DNA of 64,000 nt from Gonatopus flavifemur (taxonomy: Eukaryota; Arthropoda; Insecta; Hymenoptera; Dryinidae), in contig JAFFJZ010000001.1 of assembly GCA_018340375.1 (NCBI GenBank), forward strand, positions 75,632,001 to 75,696,000, written 5' to 3'. The notes beneath the pieces are model-generated. The model did not search any database, was not told the DNA's origin, and was given only the letters and a program-made list of their open reading frames with translations. Positions 45,801 through 54,800 of the stretch are shown in pieces (the stretch's first letter is position 1; each line of letters opens with the position of its first letter). A program made the translations under genes and the position numbers.

Positions 45801-48800
45801 CGGCTCCCATTTCTCCATCAATTCTCCACCTCCAGTCCACGAAATCCTAGGTGGAGGATCGATGGTTGTGCTGTACGCGATCCAGTACACGTATAAGAAA
45901 CATTCCACAGCGTAGAAAGATCAAAAAATCAAAATGAGAATAAGTCTAGGGATAGATTCCTCTTCCTTTTCTGGTATCCAATTGTGAGTGGATTCTTTTT
46001 AAAAGTAATTCTGAACCAATTCTTATCGAACTTCATCTTGTCCTTCTTATCAGTATATTTTTTGGCTGCCAACGTGATATTCATCTCATCGTCGTTCTTG
46101 CCCCAAATGCTGGATATCGTAATGCCTCTCAACGAAACGAGAGTTCGAGAACAAATATACGTATCTTATTATTTTATGGATGAAGATGAACATTTCAATC
46201 TTATAGCGCTTTACAACGGTTTATTTACAACGACGGTGGTCATATGTTTGATTTCCGTTGAATCCATCAATATTGTCTACATTCAGCACGCTTGTGCAAT
46301 GTTTTCGGTTGCGAGGTACGTCATTGAATCAAACGTATGGAGTATCATTGAAATTTATTTGATTTTTCTCAGTTTCCAGGTGAACCGTGCAGTGGAGCGT
46401 TACAAAGCGGACTTAAGTGAAAACAAAGATCTCACAGCGGCGCAACGTGACTTCCGAATTTATATGCGGACTCACCTGCATGTTCTCGAGTACGGATCCA
46501 TTACTAATTTATATATTTGGACTGGTTTCCCCAGCGGAAATAATGCAAAAGTGGGATAAAATTGGATCACATTTCTACTAGTTTTGATTCCATTTTTGTA
46601 TCCATTTGCAGGGTTGATCCCGCCCAGTACAAGTATACTACTACTCAGGCAACAAAGACCCACACAGCACTCGTTGTCTGAAAGATATATTCAGAAACAA
46701 TTGAAAACGATGCAAGAAGTCTTATACAACATGAATAGACATCTGTTGGGAGTCTTGAACTGTTTTGACTTCCACCAGATGTCTATTCACGTTGCATAAG
46801 ACTTCTTGCATTGCTCTTAATTATTTCTGAAGATATTTCTCAGACAACGAGTGCTGTGTGAGGAGATACCCATAAAACCAGTTTGTGAAATTGATGTCTC
46901 TCAGAATTCTCCTTTACGCCCTTGTTTCAATAAGAATGATTCAATGCGATCTCTAAGATGTATCCAAAAGAGGTCCAAATCTAGAACATAAAAGAACAAA
47001 GTTGTTTGATTGATATGGGATGTCTTGTTGCCTCACTCTAGTGGAAATGACAGCTTGTAGCAAGCATAATCTGGAACAACCTTACGCTTGAGATGTTCTA
47101 TTTTACTCTCGACACACGATGTCTTAACTTCATGTATACTCCCATGTAGCATAGAATATTCTCGAAATATTCTGATAACATGCGAAAAACAAACGTCCCC
47201 AGAATATTCTTATAAGATGTCAAGTATATATCAAAAATGTCGATAGAATATCCATAGAACATTCCTACGTCTCCAATGTCTTACAGAGCATTTATCAGAA
47301 GTCTTTAGAATATTGTCCTCTAGCAGTGATGCCAGAATGGAGGGCGAGGACCGTCGAGGCTACCCTCTCTCCGTTACATTTCCCCTGCGGTCCTTTTCTG
47401 GTACGCACACAATCAGATTTCTTGTACGTTTGTGTAACGGAGAGAGGGTAGCCTCGACGGTCCTCGCCCTCCATTCTGGCACTACTGTCCTCTAGTATAT
47501 TCTATGAACGTTCATAGAATGTTTGGAACAATCTAATCGTGATATTCTGCGTATGCTGATAGGATATTCATAGAATACCCATAGAATGACCTTGTGCTAC
47601 ATGGGCTCTGACGACACGCTCCACAGGTTTCCGTTTTACTAAGGGAAATATGTCGAAATCTCGCTCTTGAGAATCCTGTACTTGCACAGTTAAAGCTCTC
47701 TCTGATAAAACTTTCTAATGTCAAAATCAGAACAATGTTCCCCAACAGTAAATGTATTTCGGCTCCGTAAATTTGGAAGAATAGGACGGTTTTGGAACGT
47801 TCTCGTACTGTTGAGGGTACGATGTGTTGGGTGAAAATCGTCTGAAATTGTTTTCATTGGGGTTTTATGATATGAGACGATACCCAGTCAATTATTCACG
47901 CTCGAAAGAATCCATGAGAAATGAATAACGAATTTATTTTGATCGGAAGATTTGTGGAAACTATTGAAGTGTTTGGGTCTACATCATTATTTCTTCAACT
48001 TGGCTTTGTCCTGCTCGATTTGAGTATGACTATGGTCAAGGTAAATTCCTTCAATCATATCGCGCATTAGGGTGGTATTCTGGTTTAGACACCCGGGCTT
48101 TTGGTGCTTTTGGACGCCATAAGAAGAATCCAATACAGGTTTTCACCATCCATTTCTCCACTAGTTATTTATTGACATTTTGAGATGCCAAAACATTAAG
48201 AATATTATCAAAAAAATCAAAATTAAAGAAACTGCAGACCGGCAAAGTGAGGGCTCATAAAAAATTGTCGTGACCTGGTGTGCAGGATTCCGGTCCACCT
48301 AGTGATCTGAAAAACATTTTTCTTGTAAATTGCTGAAGAAGAAGGATGTAGCTATCACACTATGAAGAGTTTTTTTGGAGAAAAATTTGTTTTCACAAAA
48401 CGGCGGCGGTTTAAAAAAAAAGTTACGTTTCTTTCCCTGATTTTTTTCGTCCTTCGGGATTTAAAGGAATAACGGATAGATTTATGGAAAAAATCCTCGT
48501 AGTACGGAACTGCAATGTATACAGGAGCTCTGTGCCAAATTTCAAGTAAATCGGTTTAGTAGAACTTGAGCTATCATGCACACAGTTTCGAGAAGAACGC
48601 GTTCGAAGATTCGAGCACAATTTCAAACAGTCTACAAGTAAAGAGTAAAACTTGCTTTGATTCTGCATATAAATTCATTTCAAGATGCAGCCAAAACCAG
48701 CCCTGTTTCAGCTGAAACTAAGCGCTGAGAACCAATGCTGAGACAATGGGTTAGACTGAATTGCAGTAAATTCTTCAAGTAAGATGCAGCGACATTCAGT

Positions 48801-51800
48801 CGGACCCCTTAGAGTGTAAGTGTTACAATGGTACATTATACTCACATTTTCTCACAAAACCCTCCTGAAAACATGTTCTTAAGGAGATACGAGCGGCGTG
48901 GCAGCAGCCAAATCGTTTGTAACAAACTATGGACAAACACTTCATATTAATTAAAATATCGCTCTGTACAGCTTTTCTCTGATTCAAGTAGAAGTGCTGT
49001 ACAGAGCGATATTTTAATTAATATGAAGTGTTTATCCATAGTTTGTTACAAACAATTTGGCTGCTGCCACGCCGCTCGTATCCCCTTAAAAGTCTCAACT
49101 ATGAAAATATGCAAAAAGAAAAAAATAGGTTTTTCCAAAATTCTAGACCAGAATACCCCCTCATACGTTCCAACGAATAAAATTACTGATATGCCAATGT
49201 AATAAACTTCTAGTTATCTCTCGTAATTGGACAAAAAGATATGGGCCGATTTGCAGCGTTTGCGTTGGGACAATTCATTCACTTCTATTGCAGATGTTTT
49301 CCTGGTCAAAAGTTAATAGACCGTAGCCTCGCATTGAGCGACGATGCGTGAGTACAAGTCGCCAAATCGAATCTAATTCTGTAGATTTCGAGTAGCTTGT
49401 TTAAATTAATTTCAATTGTTATGCCAGGTATAAAACCAATTGGGTAGACGGACCTATCAGTATGCAAAAATCAATAATGTTTGTAATACAAAGATGTGCG
49501 AAACCTTGTGAAGTAACTGCTGGAGGATTATTCGTTTTTTCGTTTGAAAACTTTGCCGCGGTGAGTACCTTAGCGAGTTCGTGATACGTATCTTTTAGGT
49601 ATATGTCAGGTACCAATGGGGTTTCGCATCTTGGAGGTATCATCGGTGTCGGATTGGCTTGCATCCAGCCCCCCGGCTGGGAATTATTTCGGGCCCCCTA
49701 GACCGGGCATACTCTTAGAAAAATCAAGATTTCTTCATAATTCCTACAAAGAAAAAGGAAACCAAGAACAGAATGGGCTTCCAAATACCTGAGGGCCCCC
49801 GATGGTCACCGGGGAGCCGGGTGGGCCAGTCCGACACTGGGTACCATAGCATTATCCTTGAGGGATTTACACTCAATTGCAACCTCGATAATACGTTCCA
49901 TATTGTCAAAAATGATGCCTAAACAATACTACAAAGGAACGTAACATGTGAATATATGATACGTGAATGTGACGTTGCTCTTAAGTTTACGTTGTACATG
50001 TGTACGATATGAAATACCTTGTACAAGATACCTACCCACATCACAATTCATGTCTTGCGATGTCTTTTCGATAAGTTCAAGATGTCTTTTAGATGTCTAA
50101 AACTCTTCTTTGGTCTAAAAGATATCTAAAAGAGGAGTTTTAGACATCCAAAAGACATCTAAATGTGTTGCGCAAGACATTGATTGAATAGAAATAAGTG
50201 TGGTCGAATTATGAGAGAGATAGATAGATAGATAAATTTATTATCATGCCCTAGGAAAACCTATGGGGAAAATACAGTATAGTATTTTACAGCGGTTCTA
50301 AATAACTAGCAACAATAAAAAGAACTTATAAAACTAATCAAAAGCTAATAAATTCACTTTACATGCTCTCTAGATCAAAATAATTCATTCCATTTTATAC
50401 TACCATTCATAATTCAAACATAAAATCATCATTCGAGTTATTGACCCAATCACGAGTATCTACTAATGAGAAGATGATGTAGATCTCTTTCGAAGGAAGC
50501 AAGAGTTGGCTGATTCCGAATGTGGGTTGGGAGTGAGTTCCAAAGTCTTGCAGCCGAAATCGTAAATGATGTCCCATACGTTGAGGTACGATGGAGGGGG
50601 ATAACTAGAGCGTTACGATCAGATCTAGTATCGAAGGTTGAGTGTTGATAGGTGAATTTGAAACGATTATAGAGAGATGACGGTAATCGTGTTCTCAACA
50701 TCTGATATACAGATGAACCAAGAAAGTATTCACGTCGTTCCTTCAACTTCAACCAACGTAACCTCAGAAAATAGGGAGTTATGTGTTCATCTCGCTTAAC
50801 ATTGAAAATGAAACGGACGCAAGCATTAGAGGAGCGTTGTAGTTTCAGATTCTCTGTCTCCGTTATATCCGTGAAAACAAGACAGCAATAGTCAAAATAA
50901 GGGATAATTAGACTAGATACCAATTTAGCTTTCCAGTTGATTGAGAGAAGGTGGCCATTCAGTCTTAACTGATATAGGGCACGATGAACTTTTCTCCGTA
51001 GATCTAACACATGTTCACTCCAATTCAACGCTGAAGAAAGAGTGACACCCAACGTTTTGATTCGATTGACATAGGGAATCGACACATCCCCGACACAGAT
51101 TTTAGATAGGTTGTCAATTTCGAGCGAATTGATGTACGTAGAAGATCCAAGGATCATGCATTGTGTTTTGTTGGGATTTAATTTCAAAGAGTTATTATTG
51201 CACCACTCAACAATGCATTTTATTTCAAGATTAACCAACACAATAGTATCACTCAATAAATGAGAAAGACAATGGAAATATATTTGTAAATCATCTGCAT
51301 ATTTACATATTTTACAAAACTGTATGGACTCATTGATATCTTTCAGATAAAGAGCGAATAACAGCGGTCCCAACACTGAACCTTGGGGTACACCTGAGTT
51401 TACTGGGATCCAGCTAGTAATCCCTGCCGGAGTTTTGACCGCTTGATACCTTCCAGCTAGATCACTCCAGAACCAGCACAATACAGATCTAGATATCTTA
51501 AATTTTGCAAGTTTTTCAATCAGCAACGCATGATCAACAGTGTCAAATGCTTTAGAGGAGTCAAAACACACAAGTATCGTTACCATACGCTGATCAACTC
51601 CCTTACGAATATCATCGATAATATTGATGAGTGCTGTTTGTGTAGAATTATGCTTAGCGAAATCAAATTGATAAGAGTCTAGCAACTCATTCTTGAGAGA
51701 GAGAGAGAGAAAGCTCAGACTTTTATCTACAATTCAAAGTGCCTATACTTTTCCGCAGCCTGTGCTCGCTCCAGTAGTATATGCTGTAAGATCCATGCAG

Positions 51801-54800
51801 AGCGTTATAACATGTCAACATGTAATACATACGTGTGTTCATATGTCTGTACTGACGTCTTTGTTCACGTGAATATAACCTCTGCGTTTCAGTTCTGTGA
51901 CCGCTGTTGTTTGCAAATCTGGCAACTTCATTTGCGAAGAAAAATAATTTGATGAATACAAAAGTTTTCACCTCAATAATGGAGAATCATCTCTGCTTGA
52001 AATGCCAGATCCATTGGATGAAAGTAACCAGATCTTATCTAGCTAAAAGTGCATATCGACAGTGGTAAAGTAGAACAAAAGTAGGATACCTGAGCTCATA
52101 AGTATATCAAATAGGAGGGAATTTTAAGAGCTCTGAGAATCAGAAAATAATTCACACATACTGCAGAAATGGAGTATGATATTTTAAAATACTTGTATTA
52201 CAATAAATTCATTGAAACGTTTCCATATACCTTGAAACCACATATAACATGAACAACGTTCATCAAAGGTTTACCGGGTATCCCCCAGGGTGTCGGATCA
52301 AGTACAATCTCGAAAATCCTCATTGGTGGTTCCGATCAAATATTGTTTGCGATAGGTTGTTACATCGGAAGATTGTACTAAATCCGACACACTGGTATCC
52401 ACTCGAGTTTTGAGTTCTCGATATGAGTTTTTTGCAGTTTTTTTTTTACAAAGAAATAAACGATAGATATGTTCAAACCGTTATGAAAATGCCTGAATGT
52501 TGGGGAGCACAGGGCCGTCTTTAAGGCAGGGCATACCGGGCCCGAGCCCAGGGCCTCCTGCAAAAGGGGGGCCTCTTCGTAGAGAATCGTTGAGATTTTT
52601 ATATATTTTCTTTAAAAAGGTTACTTGAACAGAATGAAATCGAGTTATTTTGAAAATGAAATTAATTCTAGATATACAAAAAAGTGGAAATTCAGGTAAT
52701 ACTTATTTTAAAGAGGAATTATAATGATCAATGTTAGGGTGGTTTTTTAAAAAATTTCAAGATTCTACAACTCCTTACATCCCATACAGCACCGAAGACC
52801 TCAGTTATGTATCAGAAACATGTCCGTTACAAAAGCGGACATAGAAACATTTCAGAAAGTTTTCAAATACCTTCCAAACACGTTTCCATGTCCGCTTTTG
52901 TAACGGAGACGTTTCTGATACATTACTGGAGTATTCGGTGCTGTATGGGATGGGCCTCCACTCTAAGTAGGCCCAGGGTCTTGAAGCAATGAAAGACGGC
53001 CCTGGGGGAGCATCCTCAGAACGTTTTGAGAATGTCCAATAAACCTGATGCTGTTGGAAAATTCCCTAAAAGTCTCCATTTAATGTTCCAAACCTACGCC
53101 GCCAAATTGAGAGGAAGGGAGATTTTTTGATGACCTCGATATGGAATCACGAACAATGTCGGATAGATGGAATCCATTCTAAAATTTCCCAGTGTCTTAA
53201 ATCCGAATTGCAGATTTGAAATATCATACAAAGAATGTTGGAGAATTTCTCAGTTTCAAATCGTACTTTACAGAGAAAGAAACCGCATAGACTCCAGTGA
53301 AACCCATTCAATGGAATCCAATTGGCATTTTGTAAGAGGAGTCCTTACTTCGTAGCAGCCATTAGCCCTCCAAAATCTCAATGATGCGAGAAACGAATTG
53401 GTTGAACCGATACAAATTTCGTATTCAGCCAACCGACTCTTCAGCGTTATTGAAACAATGTAGGTTTCCCAGGTCTCACCGCGTGGAGGTTGCTGCTAAT
53501 GGAGACCCGCCCCCCTCCTCTGTCTTCGCATTATCCTCTTTTCCGAAAAATTTCATCCCGATAACTCATCAGTTGTACGACACTTTGAGGTATCAAACGA
53601 TGAAATTCGGAAAACAGAAGCGAATACAGAGATCTCTTGCTACGACCGAGATGAGAATTTATTCCTAACGGTCTAAGCAGAATTAAATGAATCCTCGACG
53701 GATTCGTTTATGTCTACTTGGAGATAATTACAATGCCAATAATCACCGGAAATTTCGTTTGGAAGATTTTTAGAAAGTGAAATTCGCCTTTCTGTGGCAG
53801 CGGTTATTCTAACGAGACGAAGTATCTTACCCGGAAACCGACTTGAAACGGAATTAGAATGACGTTAGAATATTCGCGTTCCGACGCGAATTTTTTTCCT
53901 TCGATCGTGATGTTGGACGCGTGTCTGTTTAAAAATTACGTTTTAGTTGATCCGATACATAGCGGGGAAACAGAATTTTTCCCGAACGAGCGACAAATAT
54001 TTGCTATTGATCCGTTCCGTTTATGACCTTGGGGCGAAGAATGGTATGTAATTAGTATCAAATGAATTAGTATCATATGGAAAACGATTCGGAAAAAATA
54101 TTGAGCTACCACGTTTAGCGATGCCGCGAGATACGAGAGAATTGAGAGAAGACGGAGAAGATTCTACCAAAGGAATATACGGAACGAGAAGAGTGATTCG
54201 ATGGAAAACAAAAACCCGTATGGAGTAATGAGAAATGATGTTGCCTAAAAAAATATGTTGAAATGTCAAGCCGAAACGAAACAACGCACCAAATAGATGA
54301 GATGAGACGAGACAAGTATGCCATGGCGAACAACGAATCGACACCGGAATTATTTGATGAAAAACAAAACTTCAATGTGAAATAGTGAAAAGTGAGACTG
54401 TCTAAAAAATGTTGAAATATCGAAACGAGACAAAAGCCCATTCTCGTCTCGCGGCATCACTAACCGCGTCCAAGCTACCCGCGTCCCGTGACTGTTAACG
54501 GATATAATTTACCGCGCTTTTTAAGATAAAAAATGGAATTAGGTAATCTTTGCCCCAAAGTATATCGAAAACCCCGGAAATATTGTAATTCAGTCACGAT
54601 CCAACTGATATAAAACGGAAAACGCGTTGTTTTACCGATTAACCGATTTTTCGCCGACACGTCGGATATAATTTTGAATGAGTACCGAAGTTCGAAATTT
54701 TTAACCAGAGTTCCAGTCCGAATTTTCCCTTTGAACTTCCGCATATATTCGTTTTACTGAACGCGGCGACCGACCGAGATTGTCCTTCCTACTGATTCGT

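Noticed and set aside
45984..46053. N-terminal extension of the receptor exon frame (VSGFFLKVILNQFL...)
   Set aside because: The phase-correct acceptor at 46051-46053 and alignment with the family show this part is intron.
54021..54441. Overlapping minus-strand frames of about 107 codons
   Set aside because: They follow an internal duplication in the CpG-richer block and have no recognisable domain.
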